The notes beneath the pieces were generated by a model, which ran no database searches, was not told the DNA's origin, and saw nothing but the letters and a program-made list of their open reading frames with translations. A stretch of 64,000 nt of DNA from Halococcus qingdaonensis (GTDB lineage: Archaea; Halobacteriota; Halobacteria; Halobacteriales; Halococcaceae), in contig NZ_CP101943.1 in the NCBI RefSeq assembly GCF_024508235.1, positions 1,833,112 through 1,897,111 of the forward strand, in the 5' to 3' direction. Position numbers and translations under genes: made by a program. Position 1 is the stretch's first letter; each line of letters starts with the position of its first letter. Positions 36,401 to 44,562 of this stretch are shown here, one piece after another.

Positions 36401-36986
36401 GGAGTACGATACCGTCGAGGCGGATCTCGACGATCTCACCGACAAGCGGGCGACGCTCGTCGACGAGCGCGACGGCATCGAGGAGCGCATCGACTCCTAC
36501 GAGGCCCAGAAGCGGGAGACGTTCATGGACTCCTACGAGACGATCAACGACCAGTTCGAGACTATCTTCGAGCGACTCTCCGCGGGGTCGGGAACGCTCC
36601 ATCTAGAGGACGAGGAAGATCCCTTCGACGGCGGGCTGACGATGAAGGCCCAGCCGGGCGACAAGCCGATCCAGCGGCTGGACGCGATGAGCGGCGGCGA
36701 GAAGTCGCTCACCGCGCTCGCGTTCATTTTCGCCATCCAGCGCCACAACCCCGCGCCATTTTATGCGCTCGACGAGGTGGACGCCTTCCTCGATGCGGCC
36801 AACGCCGAGCGGGTGGGCGAGCTGGTCGACGAACTCGCCGCCGACGCACAGTTTATCGTCGTCTCGCACCGCTCGGCGATGCTCGAACGCTCCGAGCGCG
36901 CGATCGGCGTGACGATGCAGGGCGACAACGTTTCGGCGGTGACGGGGATCGATCTCGGCGCACAGGAGGTGCCCGCCGATGACTGA
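33414..36986 (+). CDS. smc: Chromosome segregation protein SMC
   Basis: The product has 1190 residues, full length for SMC. The Walker A motif GPNGSGKS is at 31-38. Two long coiled-coil arms flank a hinge (about 520-680, with GVHGTIAQLGGVASEYATAC and GAMTGGSRSGSRY). The ABC signature LDAMSGGEKSLTALAFIFAI has SGGEKS at 1093-1098, and Walker B FYALDEVDAFLD has Asp1120-Glu1121. It forms the core of the condensin-like complex with ScpA, whose gene overlaps its last 8 nt. Confidence 0.97.
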   Translation: MHIKSLVLENFKSFGRRTEIPFYEDFTTVSGPNGSGKSNIIDAILFCLGLARTRGIRARKLTDLIYNPGHEEGGESAGGGVREASVEVVLDNAERTLPRAEIESAAGTENVGDVDEIVIKRRVKQTEDNYYSYYYLNERSVNLSDIQDLLAGAGVTPEGYNVVMQGDVTGIINMTAGERREIIDEIAGVAAFDAKKEDAFEELEVVEERIDEAELRIQEKEERLEQLNDERETALEYQSLREDKEEYETYRKAAELEDKRTSLDSAVERIDELGDELDERQHELDERQGKVSRLETDLDELNDEIERKGEDEQLAIKREIEEIKGEKSRLEDKIESTEERIDEAENERRQAFVELDKKQETVDDLDSDVRSVKVEKSSIAAEIEDKEDELAEVEAEIEESDTEYDEVKDDLEERREALEAEKSAKNEKQREQDRLLDAARRRSTEQSEKESDLDETRERIPEIEAAIGDLEDELAKAEQNEANIEDVVADLKADKRERTEERDEIEEELRAAKDEYASLEAKTDDSGSSYGRAVSTILNADLDGVHGTIAQLGGVASEYATACETAAGGRLAHVVVGDDGVGQQAIEYLKSRNAGRATFLPMTKMQRRSVPNRPNEAGVVDFAYNLVDFPEKYAGVFSYVLGSTLVVEEMETARELMGDYRLVTLEGELVEKSGAMTGGSRSGSRYSFESSAGQLERVADRITELEENRREMQEDVREIEERLDDARERRSAAAEQVRDIENDIEQKEREREEIDERIDELEADIAEIEEAREEVDAEMQSLETEIADHDDEIAAIEDDIAELEDELADSAIPELTNEADAIQDDIDELDDRMGKLDGELNELQLEKQYAEESIDELHETLESAQNRKAEGEERIEELEGKIDEQEGKLDEREAAVADLEDELADLKDERTELKEELANAKESRDEQRERVNETESELESRRERRERLEWEIDELESVVGEYDPDEIPDHDEVEDEIARLEKEMEELEPVNMLAIEEYDTVEADLDDLTDKRATLVDERDGIEERIDSYEAQKRETFMDSYETINDQFETIFERLSAGSGTLHLEDEEDPFDGGLTMKAQPGDKPIQRLDAMSGGEKSLTALAFIFAIQRHNPAPFYALDEVDAFLDAANAERVGELVDELAADAQFIVVSHRSAMLERSERAIGVTMQGDNVSAVTGIDLGAQEVPADD

Positions 36987-37797
36987 GGCGGCGGGCGGTG
37001 CTGTGGAGGACGAGAACGGAGAGGTCGAGCCGGTCGAACTGCTCGTGAGGCTCGCCGAGGAAGGCGAGATCGAACCGTGGGATATCGACGTCGTCGACGT
37101 GACCGACGCCTTCCTCGAACGGCTCGACGCGGCGGATCTGCGTACCTCGGGCCGGGCACTGTTCTACGCGAGCGTGCTCCTCCGGATGAAGAGCGAGGCG
37201 CTGCTCGAACCGGACGAGGAGGACGAACCCGAAATCGAGCCGTGGGAGGAGGGTTACGAGCAACCGCTCGACGAGTTCGGACCGGACCCGGTGGCGGCGC
37301 TCGAAGACGAGATGGATCGCCGGCTCGATCGGAAGGGCGCGCGCGGCACGCCGGAGACGCTCGACGAGCTCGTGCGCGAACTCCGCGAGGCCGAGCGCGA
37401 CTCGTGGTGGAAGGAGTCCAGGACCTACGACACGAGCGGCTCGCCGAAAGGGTTTCAACGGGGAACGCAGACCCTCGACTACCGGTCGGGCGACGATCTG
37501 CGCGTCGACGACGAGCCGACCGAGGCCGACGTCACGGGCACGGCCCACGGCGAGGACATCGAGGCCATCATCGCGGACGTCCAGCGCGTCCTCCGTAAGC
37601 AGTACGACGCCGGGCGCGATGAGGTACTCTACGCCGAGATCGACACGGCGGGCGGCTCGCGCGTCGAGACCTTCCTGGCCGTGCTCTTCCTCTCACACCG
37701 CGGCCACGTCCGCCTCCAGCAGGACGAGCTGTTCGGCGATCTCTGGGTGCAGAACCCGAACACGGAGTCGGCCTCGACCGAGGCGATCGCCGACTGA
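36979..37797 (+). CDS. scpA: Segregation and condensation protein A (kleisin)
   Basis: The product has 272 residues. The N-terminal kleisin domain reads VEPVELLVRLAEEGEIEPWD, DIDVVDVTDAFLERLDAADL and TSGRALFYASVLLRMKSEAL. The C-terminal winged helix (about 190-260) contains RVETFLAVLFLSHRGHVRLQ and DELFGDLWV. It bridges the two SMC heads. The start overlaps smc by 8 nt. No scpB gene is in the window. Confidence 0.93.
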   Translation: MTEAAGGAVEDENGEVEPVELLVRLAEEGEIEPWDIDVVDVTDAFLERLDAADLRTSGRALFYASVLLRMKSEALLEPDEEDEPEIEPWEEGYEQPLDEFGPDPVAALEDEMDRRLDRKGARGTPETLDELVRELREAERDSWWKESRTYDTSGSPKGFQRGTQTLDYRSGDDLRVDDEPTEADVTGTAHGEDIEAIIADVQRVLRKQYDAGRDEVLYAEIDTAGGSRVETFLAVLFLSHRGHVRLQQDELFGDLWVQNPNTESASTEAIAD

Positions 37798-37858
37798 AGT
37801 AGGGGTGTGCTACCGCGGTTCGGAGTAGCATTATTGCACTCGGAACGAACGAAGTGAT

Positions 37859-38575
37859 ATGTCCGATCCGTTCGGCCGCGCCGTCCGCGACTTCCATCGT
37901 GACGAACAGGACGCACCCCTCATCCAGCGCGATGGTGAGTGGGCGCGCGAACACCCAATCGAGGCGTTCTATTTCGACGAGTTCGATCCCGACAGCGACC
38001 GCAGTGAGTTCCTGATGTCTTGGCTCGATGGCCCACTGCTCGATATGGGTGCAGGCGCGGGACGCGATACGCTCTACTTCCAGGATCAGTTCGAGACGGT
38101 CGCCATCGAGGTGAGCGATCATCTCGTCGAAACGATGCGCGAGCGGGGTGTCCGCGACGCCCGTCGTGCCGACATGTTCGCGCTCCGCGAGTCGTTCGAG
38201 CGCGATCGGTTTCAGTCGGCGTTCGCGTGGGGGACACAGGTCGAGCTCGCGGCCTCGATGCAAGGGCTCCGAGAGTTCCTGGACGATCTCGCGTTCGTCA
38301 CCGCTCCGGATGGGACGGCGACGCTCGACTGTCACGACCCGGAGCGGATCGTGGCGGAGGGGATGCTCGGCTACCGCGCCGATCCGACACCCGGACTCGC
38401 CCACCGCGTGATGCAGTTCGAATACGAGGGCGACATCGGCGAGACGCTCCTGTTTCGGCTGTTCGGCCCCGATCGGCTGCGCGAGGCCGCAGCGGAGATC
38501 GGTTGGGAAGTCGCTGCCCACAGCTACGATGCCGCGGACTCGCCACATTACCAGGCGGCGCTGACGAAGGCGTAG
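37859..38575 (+). CDS. Class I SAM-dependent methyltransferase
   Basis: The product has 238 residues. Motif I is LLDMGAGAGRDTLYFQDQFE and motif II TVAIEVSDHLVETMRERGVR. The N-terminal PFGRAVRDFHRDEQDAPLIQ and the RDGEWAREHPIEAFYF-like region resemble a haloarchaeal methyltransferase group of unknown substrate. A TATA-like GCATTATTGC about 27 nt upstream of ATG 37859 predicts a leaderless transcript. Confidence 0.85.
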   Translation: MSDPFGRAVRDFHRDEQDAPLIQRDGEWAREHPIEAFYFDEFDPDSDRSEFLMSWLDGPLLDMGAGAGRDTLYFQDQFETVAIEVSDHLVETMRERGVRDARRADMFALRESFERDRFQSAFAWGTQVELAASMQGLREFLDDLAFVTAPDGTATLDCHDPERIVAEGMLGYRADPTPGLAHRVMQFEYEGDIGETLLFRLFGPDRLREAAAEIGWEVAAHSYDAADSPHYQAALTKA

Positions 38576-38670
38576 CCTGCTGCGGATTCTCACTGCACGA
38601 TTATTCGTCGGCAAGTGTTTCCGCTCGCCGAAAGGTTGATAGCATGTCGTGTTGTATGGTATCTCGTATC

Positions 38671-38778
38671 ATGACACCGGAACGCATCAAGGAGCGGTTG
38701 AAGGAGACCGAAGGTCGAGTCGATGTCGAGGCGTTCGTCAGCGCGCTCGAATACGTCCGCGACGACGGGCGACGGTGA
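38671..38778 (+). CDS. Possible small protein (35 residues)
   Basis: A short frame from ATG 38671 encodes a charged, amphipathic peptide (starts MTPERIKERLKETEGRVDVE, ends YVRDDGRR). Third codon positions are mostly G or C, as in real genes here. A TATA-like GGTTGATAGC lies about 33-40 nt upstream. A bidirectional terminator-like A/T repeat lies 77 nt downstream. I do not recognise it, and it could be non-coding. Confidence 0.4.
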   Translation: MTPERIKERLKETEGRVDVEAFVSALEYVRDDGRR

Positions 38779-38854
38779 GACGATAGCCCGCGGCGTCCAC
38801 GCGCGAGAGGTACGCGGGTCAGTATCGGTCCGGCAGGTTCGAGGAGCCGTGTGC

Positions 38855-38869
38855 AAAAACAGTATTTTT
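38855..38869. terminator. A5-N5-T5 bidirectional terminator-like repeat
   Basis: AAAAACAGTATTTTT sits between the rightward small frame and the leftward DJ-1/PfpI gene. The T-run reads as a terminator for transcripts coming from either side. Confidence 0.5.
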
Positions 38870-38887
38870 CGTCCGTTCGTTCGCGTC

Positions 38888-39466
38888 TCAGACGTCGTCA
38901 GTCTCGCGATCCTCGTGTTCGCCTTCCTCGATCTCCTCGACGACCTTGTCACAGAAGGTGTCGAGATCGTCGGGGTTGCGGCTGGTGACGAGCCCCTCGT
39001 CGACGACGACCTCCTCGTCGACCCAGTCGCCGCCCGCGTTGCGGATATCGGTCTCCAGGCTGTGATAGGAGGTCAGCTGCCGACCGTCGACGACGTCGGC
39101 CTCGACGAGCGTCCACGGACCGTGACAGATGACACAGAGCGGCTTCTCGGTCGCGAAGAAGTCGTGGACGAACTCCACCGCGTCGTCGTCGGCGCGGAGA
39201 GTGTCGGCACCGACGGTCCCGCCGGGAACGACGAGTCCGTCGTACTCCTCGACGCTGGCGTCGGCGAACGTCTTCTCGATTTCGTAGCTGCCGGCCGGAT
39301 CGAGGTCGTTGTTTACCGTCTCGACCTCGCCGGTCTCGACACCGATGACTTCGACGCTGGCCCCGGCATCGGTCACGGCGTCGCGTGGCTCGGTGAATTC
39401 GGCTTCCTCGGAACCGCGCGGTGCGAGAACGATGCCGACCGTCTTGCCGTCGAGTTGGTCGCTCAT
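38888..39466 (-). CDS. DJ-1/PfpI family protein
   Basis: The product has 192 residues. The nucleophile elbow LCVICHGPWTLVEADVVDGR holds Cys114-His115, and YDGLVVPGGTVGADTLR precedes it. This is the PfpI/YhbO branch of the DJ-1 superfamily, with proposed protease, deglycase or stress roles. ATG 39466 is chosen (MSDQLDGKTVGIVLAPRGSE). It may be transcribed after mtnP, 59 bp upstream. Confidence 0.92.
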   Translation of the reverse strand: MSDQLDGKTVGIVLAPRGSEEAEFTEPRDAVTDAGASVEVIGVETGEVETVNNDLDPAGSYEIEKTFADASVEEYDGLVVPGGTVGADTLRADDDAVEFVHDFFATEKPLCVICHGPWTLVEADVVDGRQLTSYHSLETDIRNAGGDWVDEEVVVDEGLVTSRNPDDLDTFCDKVVEEIEEGEHEDRETDDV

Positions 39467-39525
39467 GGGACGCTCGGAACGCGGAGAGCGATCGCGGTAA
39501 GTCGATGGCTTGCTCTCGCAACGAC

Positions 39526-40458
39526 TCAGTCGAGATAGTCGCCGGCGAGCAGCGCGAGGCGCTCGCGGGTCTCGTCGGGGATCGCCTCGGCCGCGGTGTT
39601 GATCGTCCCGTCGAGTGCGTGCGCGCAGTCACAGTCGCGCTCGTCGGGCATCGTCTCGATGGCACGCCGGATCGTCGCGTTGATCCGCTCCTCGTTCGCG
39701 GCGGCGTTGTCGAGCACCTCTTGGAGGCTTACCTCGCTGTCCTCCTTCCAGACGTCGTAGTCGGTGACGCCGGCGACGGACGCGTAGCAGAGCTCGGCCT
39801 CGCGGGCGAGTTTCGCCTCCGGTACGGCGGTCATTCCGACGATATCCCAGCCCTGCGCGCGGTAGAACTCGCTCTCCGCTCGGGTGGAGTACTGTGGGCC
39901 CTCGATGCAGACGTAGGTACCGTCCTCCTCGACGCCCGCTTCTGCTCCGCCACCCGCCTCCGCCCCGCTATCCGCACTCGGCCCGTCGTCCGCCTCACCG
40001 TCCGCTCCCGCTGCCGCCTCGTCGTCGATCGTCTCGGCCGCGGTGGCGAGATGGCTGGTCATATGAGGGCAGTACGGCTCGGCGAAGCCCATGTGGACGA
40101 CCATCCCGTCGCCGAAGAACGAGGTCGTGCGGTGGCGCGTCCGGTCGAACAGCTGATCGGGGACGACGAGCGTCTGCGGCGGGAGCCCCTCACGCAGGCT
40201 CCCGACCGCGTTGGTCGCGAGAACCCGATCGACGCCGAGTTCCTTCAGCGCGTAGATGTTCGCCCGGTAGGGCACTTCGGTCGGCGAGAGCTCGTGGTTC
40301 GGCCCGTGTCGCGGGAGGAAGGCGATCTCCCGGCCATCGAGTTCGCCGACCGTGACGGAGCCGCTCGGCGCGCCGAACGGCGTCTCGACGCTCTCCTCGT
40401 GGCCCGCGTCGAGATCGAGCGCCTCGTAGATGCCGCTGCCGCCGATGAGACCGATCAT
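39526..40458 (-). CDS. mtnP: S-methyl-5'-thioadenosine phosphorylase with acidic insert
   Basis: The product has 310 residues. MIGLIGGSGIYEALDLDAGH, FLPRHGPNHELSPTEVPYRA and CIEGPQYSTRAESEFYRAQG are the MTAP/PNP family motifs. Residues about 145-179 form a Gly/Ala/Asp/Glu low-complexity insert (SADSGAEAGGGAEAGVEEDG) placed just before the TYVCIEGPQYSTRAESEF strand; typical MtnP proteins lack it. The enzyme cleaves methylthioadenosine in purine and methionine salvage. ATG 40458 overlaps the upstream phosphoribosyltransferase stop by 4 nt. Confidence 0.94.
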   Translation of the reverse strand: MIGLIGGSGIYEALDLDAGHEESVETPFGAPSGSVTVGELDGREIAFLPRHGPNHELSPTEVPYRANIYALKELGVDRVLATNAVGSLREGLPPQTLVVPDQLFDRTRHRTTSFFGDGMVVHMGFAEPYCPHMTSHLATAAETIDDEAAAGADGEADDGPSADSGAEAGGGAEAGVEEDGTYVCIEGPQYSTRAESEFYRAQGWDIVGMTAVPEAKLAREAELCYASVAGVTDYDVWKEDSEVSLQEVLDNAAANEERINATIRRAIETMPDERDCDCAHALDGTINTAAEAIPDETRERLALLAGDYLD

Positions 40459-41144
40459 GGTTCCTCCAAGAGCGTCCAGCCCTCGCCCTCGCGTGCGACG
40501 AGTTCCCGGCGCTCCATCTCCGCGAGCACCTCGTCCATCCGGTCGGGCTGGGCGATCTCCATTTCGATGCGGTCGATGCCGTGATGCTCGGCGAGCAGGT
40601 GGCGGATCTCCTCCATGCCCATCGCCGTGTCGGGTTTCAGGACGCCGCTCACGAGATCGGTCATGTCCTCAATGAAGTTCCAGGGGTAGATCACCCAGGT
40701 CCAGCTGTCGAGATGCTCGCCGACGTAGTCGGGTTCGAACTCGCTCGTCCCGAGCAGTTGGACGGTCGCGGTGCGGACGGCGTTCGGATCGCGGTCGGTG
40801 ACGTACTCGTGGGCGCGCTCGATCGAGCCCCCGGTGTCGGCGATGTCGTCGATGATGAGAACGTCCTTGCCCTCCACCGAGCCCTCGGGCATCGGATAGC
40901 GGATCTCCGGCTCGCCCGTTTTGGCGGCGGTTCCTACGTAATGTTCCATCTTCAGGCTCGTAAGGTCGTCGAGCCCGAGGAAGTCACAGAGACAGCGTCC
41001 GGCGAACCAGCCGCCGCGCGCGAGCGCGACGACGACCTCCGGCTCGAACTCGGTGCGTCTGACCTGATCGGCGACCGACCGACAGCGGCCGTAGATGTAC
41101 TCCCAGTTGGTGACGGTGCAAGTGAAGTCGTCGCGCTCGGTCAT
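40455..41144 (-). CDS. Purine-type phosphoribosyltransferase
   Basis: The product has 229 residues. The PRPP-binding motif VLIIDDIADTGGS is at 95-107, and EVVVALARGGWFAGRCLCDF precedes it. The C-terminal 60 residues (GMEEIRHLLAEHHGIDRIEM) form an extra helical domain. It belongs to the COG2236 group, related to hypoxanthine/xanthine PRTases. Overlap with mtnP by 4 nt supports a purine-salvage operon, since MtnP releases adenine. The exact base is not shown by the sequence. Confidence 0.88.
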   Translation of the reverse strand: MTERDDFTCTVTNWEYIYGRCRSVADQVRRTEFEPEVVVALARGGWFAGRCLCDFLGLDDLTSLKMEHYVGTAAKTGEPEIRYPMPEGSVEGKDVLIIDDIADTGGSIERAHEYVTDRDPNAVRTATVQLLGTSEFEPDYVGEHLDSWTWVIYPWNFIEDMTDLVSGVLKPDTAMGMEEIRHLLAEHHGIDRIEMEIAQPDRMDEVLAEMERRELVAREGEGWTLLEEP

Positions 41145-41239
41145 GGCTCAGTTGTGTGGGACGGCGGCACGCGTTAAGTCGTTGTGTCTCTCCGCTCGGC
41201 GGAGTAGGAATCAGTGAGAACGAGGAGTCGGCCTTCCGG

Positions 41240-41995
41240 TCAGCGACCAGCCATGATGCCGCCGTCGACCGAGAGCGGCATGCCGGTGACGTACGAGGCG
41301 TCGTCCGAACAGAGCCAGACGGCCGCGTTGGCCATCTCCTCGGGCTCCCCGAGTCGCCGCATCGGAACGCTCGATTTGAGTTTCTCGCGCATCTCGTCGG
41401 GCATCTGGCTGTAGCCGGGCGTATCGACCGGCCCGGGACAGACGGCGTTGATGCGGATGCCGTCCTCGGCGTATTCGAGCGCGGCGGTCCGTGTGAGGCC
41501 GACGACGCCGTGTTTGCCCGCCGAATAGGGTGCGACGTTGCGCTGGCCCTTCAGCCCCGCGCCGGAGGAGGTGTTGACGATCGCACCGCCGCCCTGTTCG
41601 AGCATTGCGTCGATCTCGTGGCGCATGCACCGCCACGTGGATTTGAGCGTGATGTCGAGCTCCTTGTCCCAGTCATCTTCAGAAACCTCCGCCGTCGGCA
41701 CCATATCGCCCGCGGCACCGGCGGCGTTGTTGTGAGCCATGTCGAGGCCGCCGTAGCTGTCGACCGCTTCCTCGACCATCGCGGTGATGTCTGACTGGCT
41801 GGTGATGTCGACGGTGAGGAACAGCGCCTCGCCACCGTCGTCCTCGATCAGTTCGACGGTTTCCCGGCCGGCGTCCTCGTCGATGTCCGTAACGATGACG
41901 TTCGCTCCTTCCTCGGCGAACCGCAGCGCCGACGCACGGCCGATACCCGCGCCGGCACCTGTAACGGCTACCGTTTTGTCGTTGAGTCCGTTCAT
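41240..41995 (-). CDS. Short-chain dehydrogenase/reductase (SDR)
   Basis: The product has 251 residues, the classical SDR length. The cofactor motif TGAGAGIG is at 12-19, and Asp37 at the end of beta 2 favours NAD+. The catalytic Ser is at 143/144, with Tyr157 and Lys161 in YSAGK. The C-terminal NAAVWLCSDDASYVTGMPLS resembles the glucose/3-oxoacyl reductase type. The substrate is unknown. The upstream region carries an 8-bp hairpin and a palindrome that may control it. Confidence 0.92.
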   Translation of the reverse strand: MNGLNDKTVAVTGAGAGIGRASALRFAEEGANVIVTDIDEDAGRETVELIEDDGGEALFLTVDITSQSDITAMVEEAVDSYGGLDMAHNNAAGAAGDMVPTAEVSEDDWDKELDITLKSTWRCMRHEIDAMLEQGGGAIVNTSSGAGLKGQRNVAPYSAGKHGVVGLTRTAALEYAEDGIRINAVCPGPVDTPGYSQMPDEMREKLKSSVPMRRLGEPEEMANAAVWLCSDDASYVTGMPLSVDGGIMAGR

Positions 41996-42015
41996 AGTGG
42001 TTTTCCGTTCGTCGC

Positions 42016-42062
42016 GGGGCGAGACGACGCTCGCCCCGTGCGAACACTGAATATTTGTTCAG
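42016..42062 (-). promoter_or_regulatory. Hairpin and palindrome upstream of the SDR gene
   Basis: GGGGCGAG-ACGACG-CTCGCCCC (42016-42037) is a perfect 8-bp stem 21-42 nt before the SDR start. Just upstream, CTGAA-TATTTG-TTCAG (42047-42062) is a 5-bp palindrome whose A/T core can serve as the TATA element on the minus strand, so a repressor binding there would block the promoter. The rest of the 217-bp gap holds the ppsA promoter (TCTTTATTGA, 42181-42190). Confidence 0.5.
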
Positions 42063-42212
42063 TCCGGCGGATAACCGTTTCGCTCCGAGCAGCGCTTCAA
42101 CAAACGAAATCGCGTGACAGCGGTCAGTTTGACGTGTCTGACTGTGACGCTATCGCACGAAGCCGGTCGGTTCGGAACCTTCTTTATTGACGTTCGTGAT
42201 TATACGTCCACG

Positions 42213-44480
42213 ATGGCTGTACTCTGGCTGGACGAGGTAGGCAAGGACGACATCGACGCCGTCGGCGGCAAGGGCGCGTCGTTGGGCGAACTCGCTGGTG
42301 CCGGCCTGCCCGTCCCGCCGGCGTTCGTCGTCACGGCCGGAACGTACCGCTCGTTCATCGAGGAAACCGGGATCGACGACGACCTGTTCGATGCCGTCGA
42401 CGTCGATCCCGACGATTCGAGCGCGCTCGCCGCCGCCACAGCCGAAGCCGAGGACCTCATTCTGGGGACGGAGATGCCCGAAGAACTTCGGGAAGAGATC
42501 CTCGACAACTACGGGAGCCTCGACGACGGTGACGCGTTCGTCGCGGTGCGCTCGTCGGCGACCGCCGAAGACCTGCCCGACGCCTCGTTTGCCGGCCAAC
42601 AGGAAACCTTCCTCAACATCACCGGCGACGACCTCGTCCAGCGCGTCAAGGAATGCTGGGCCTCACTCTTCACCCAGCGAGCGATCTACTACCGCGAACA
42701 GCAGGGGTTCGACCACCGGAACGTCGACATCGCGGTCGTCGTCCAGCGGATGGTCGACGCCGAGAAGTCGGGCGTGATGTTCACCTCCCATCCCTCGACC
42801 GGCGCACCCGAACTCATCGTCGAGGCCGCGTGGGGGCTCGGCGAGGCGGTCGTCGCCGGCGAGGTCTCGCCCGACAACTACGTCGTCGACCGCGACAGCC
42901 ACGAACTCGACTCCGTCACCGTGGCCGACAAGAAGACGATGTGCGTCAAAGAGTCCGAGACGGGCGAGACGACGATGGTCGACGTCCCCAACGAAAAACG
43001 CGAGGCACAGGTGCTCGACGAGGACGAACTCGACAGTCTGGTCGAGATCGGCGAACAGGTCGAGGAGCACTACGGCGAACCGCAGGACGTCGAGTGGGCG
43101 ATCTTCGAGGGCGACGTCTACATGCTCCAGTCGCGACCGATCACGACGATCGCCGACGACGGGGGTGAGCAGGCAAGCGTCGCCAACGGCGGCGACGAGT
43201 CCGGAACGAGCGACGATGTGTTGCTCACGGGGCTCGGCGCGAGTCCGGGCATCGCCAGCGGCGCGGTGGCGATCGTCGGCAAGCTCGACCAGCTCGACAA
43301 AGTGGGCGAGGGCGACGTCATCGTCACCGAAATGACGACCCCGGACATGGTGCCGGCGATGAAACGCGCGAGCGGTATCGTCACCGACGAGGGCGGGATG
43401 ACCTCCCACGCGGCGATCGTCTCTAGGGAACTGGGTGTCCCGGCCGTGGTCGGCTCGCAGAGCGCGACGAGCACGCTCGCCGACGGGCGGCACATCACCA
43501 TCGACGGCGACAAGGGTACGATCCGCGAGGGCGAGGCCGACGACGGCGAGCGCGACGCCGTCGAGGAAGTCCGCCCACAGTCACCCGTCAAGCCGATGAC
43601 CGCCACCGAGGTGAAGGTCAACGTCTCGATCCCCGAGGCCGCCGAACGCGCCGCCGCGACCGGCGCTGACGGCGTTGGTCTGCTCCGGATGGAGCACATG
43701 ATCCTCTCGACGAACAAAACCCCCGAGAAGTACATCGACGACCACGGCGAGGACGCCTACATCGAGGAGATCGTCGAGGGTGTCAGAAATGTCGCCGAGG
43801 AGTTCTACCCACGACCGGTGCGCGTGCGCACGCTCGACGCCCCCACCGACGAGTTCCGCCAGTTGGAAGGCGGCGAGAGCGAACCCGACGAGCACAACCC
43901 GATGCTCGGCTATCGCGGCATCCGACGCAGCCTCGACCGCCCCGACGTGTTCGTCCACGAGCTCGAAGCCTTCCGGCAACTCTACGGGATGGGCTACGAC
44001 AACGTCGAGATCATGCTGCCGCTCGTCAACGACGTCGAGGACGTCCTCCAGGCCAAGAATCTCATGCAGGACGCCGGCATCGACCCCGACAAGCGATCCT
44101 GGGGCGTGATGGTCGAGACGCCCGCCTCGGCGCTGCGCATCGAGGAGATGGCCGACGCGGGCATCGACTTCGCCTCCTTCGGGACGAACGATCTCACCCA
44201 GTACACCCTGGCCGTCGACCGGAACAACGGGCAGGTCGCCGACCGCTTCGACGAACTCCACCCCGCCGTGCTCGAACTCGTCGGGCAGACGATCGAGAGC
44301 TGCCGCGAGAACGACGTCGCGACGAGCATCTGCGGGCAGGCCGGTTCGAAACCGCAGATGGTGCAGTTCCTCGTCAACGAGGGCGTCTCCTCGATCTCGG
44401 CGAACATCGACGCCGTACGCGACGTCCAGCACGAGGTCAAGCGCGTCGAGCAGAAACTCGTCCTCGACACCGTCAGGTAG
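42213..44480 (+). CDS. ppsA: Phosphoenolpyruvate synthase
   Basis: The product has 755 residues from ATG 42213, with a TATA-like TCTTTATTGA 27 nt upstream, so the transcript is probably leaderless. It has an N-terminal ATP-binding domain (DAVGGKGASLGELAGAGLPV), a central phosphohistidine domain (GGMTSHAAIVSRELGVPAVV, His399) and a C-terminal PEP-binding barrel (FGTNDLTQYTLAVDRNNGQV). No intein interrupts it. It converts pyruvate, ATP and water to PEP for gluconeogenesis. A longer in-frame upstream start lies before the TATA and is rejected. Confidence 0.97.
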   Translation: MAVLWLDEVGKDDIDAVGGKGASLGELAGAGLPVPPAFVVTAGTYRSFIEETGIDDDLFDAVDVDPDDSSALAAATAEAEDLILGTEMPEELREEILDNYGSLDDGDAFVAVRSSATAEDLPDASFAGQQETFLNITGDDLVQRVKECWASLFTQRAIYYREQQGFDHRNVDIAVVVQRMVDAEKSGVMFTSHPSTGAPELIVEAAWGLGEAVVAGEVSPDNYVVDRDSHELDSVTVADKKTMCVKESETGETTMVDVPNEKREAQVLDEDELDSLVEIGEQVEEHYGEPQDVEWAIFEGDVYMLQSRPITTIADDGGEQASVANGGDESGTSDDVLLTGLGASPGIASGAVAIVGKLDQLDKVGEGDVIVTEMTTPDMVPAMKRASGIVTDEGGMTSHAAIVSRELGVPAVVGSQSATSTLADGRHITIDGDKGTIREGEADDGERDAVEEVRPQSPVKPMTATEVKVNVSIPEAAERAAATGADGVGLLRMEHMILSTNKTPEKYIDDHGEDAYIEEIVEGVRNVAEEFYPRPVRVRTLDAPTDEFRQLEGGESEPDEHNPMLGYRGIRRSLDRPDVFVHELEAFRQLYGMGYDNVEIMLPLVNDVEDVLQAKNLMQDAGIDPDKRSWGVMVETPASALRIEEMADAGIDFASFGTNDLTQYTLAVDRNNGQVADRFDELHPAVLELVGQTIESCRENDVATSICGQAGSKPQMVQFLVNEGVSSISANIDAVRDVQHEVKRVEQKLVLDTVR

Positions 44481-44562
44481 GATTTTCGATGGCCAGCCAC
44501 GATCGCACGCGAACCGCGGCGAGATACACAACGGCTAACAGCGTGAGTGACCAGTCCTGATC

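Noticed and set aside
42213-44480. Possible intein in PEP synthase
   Set aside because: Some archaeal PEP synthases carry inteins, but this one is 755 residues and continuous through the phosphohistidine and PEP-binding motifs.
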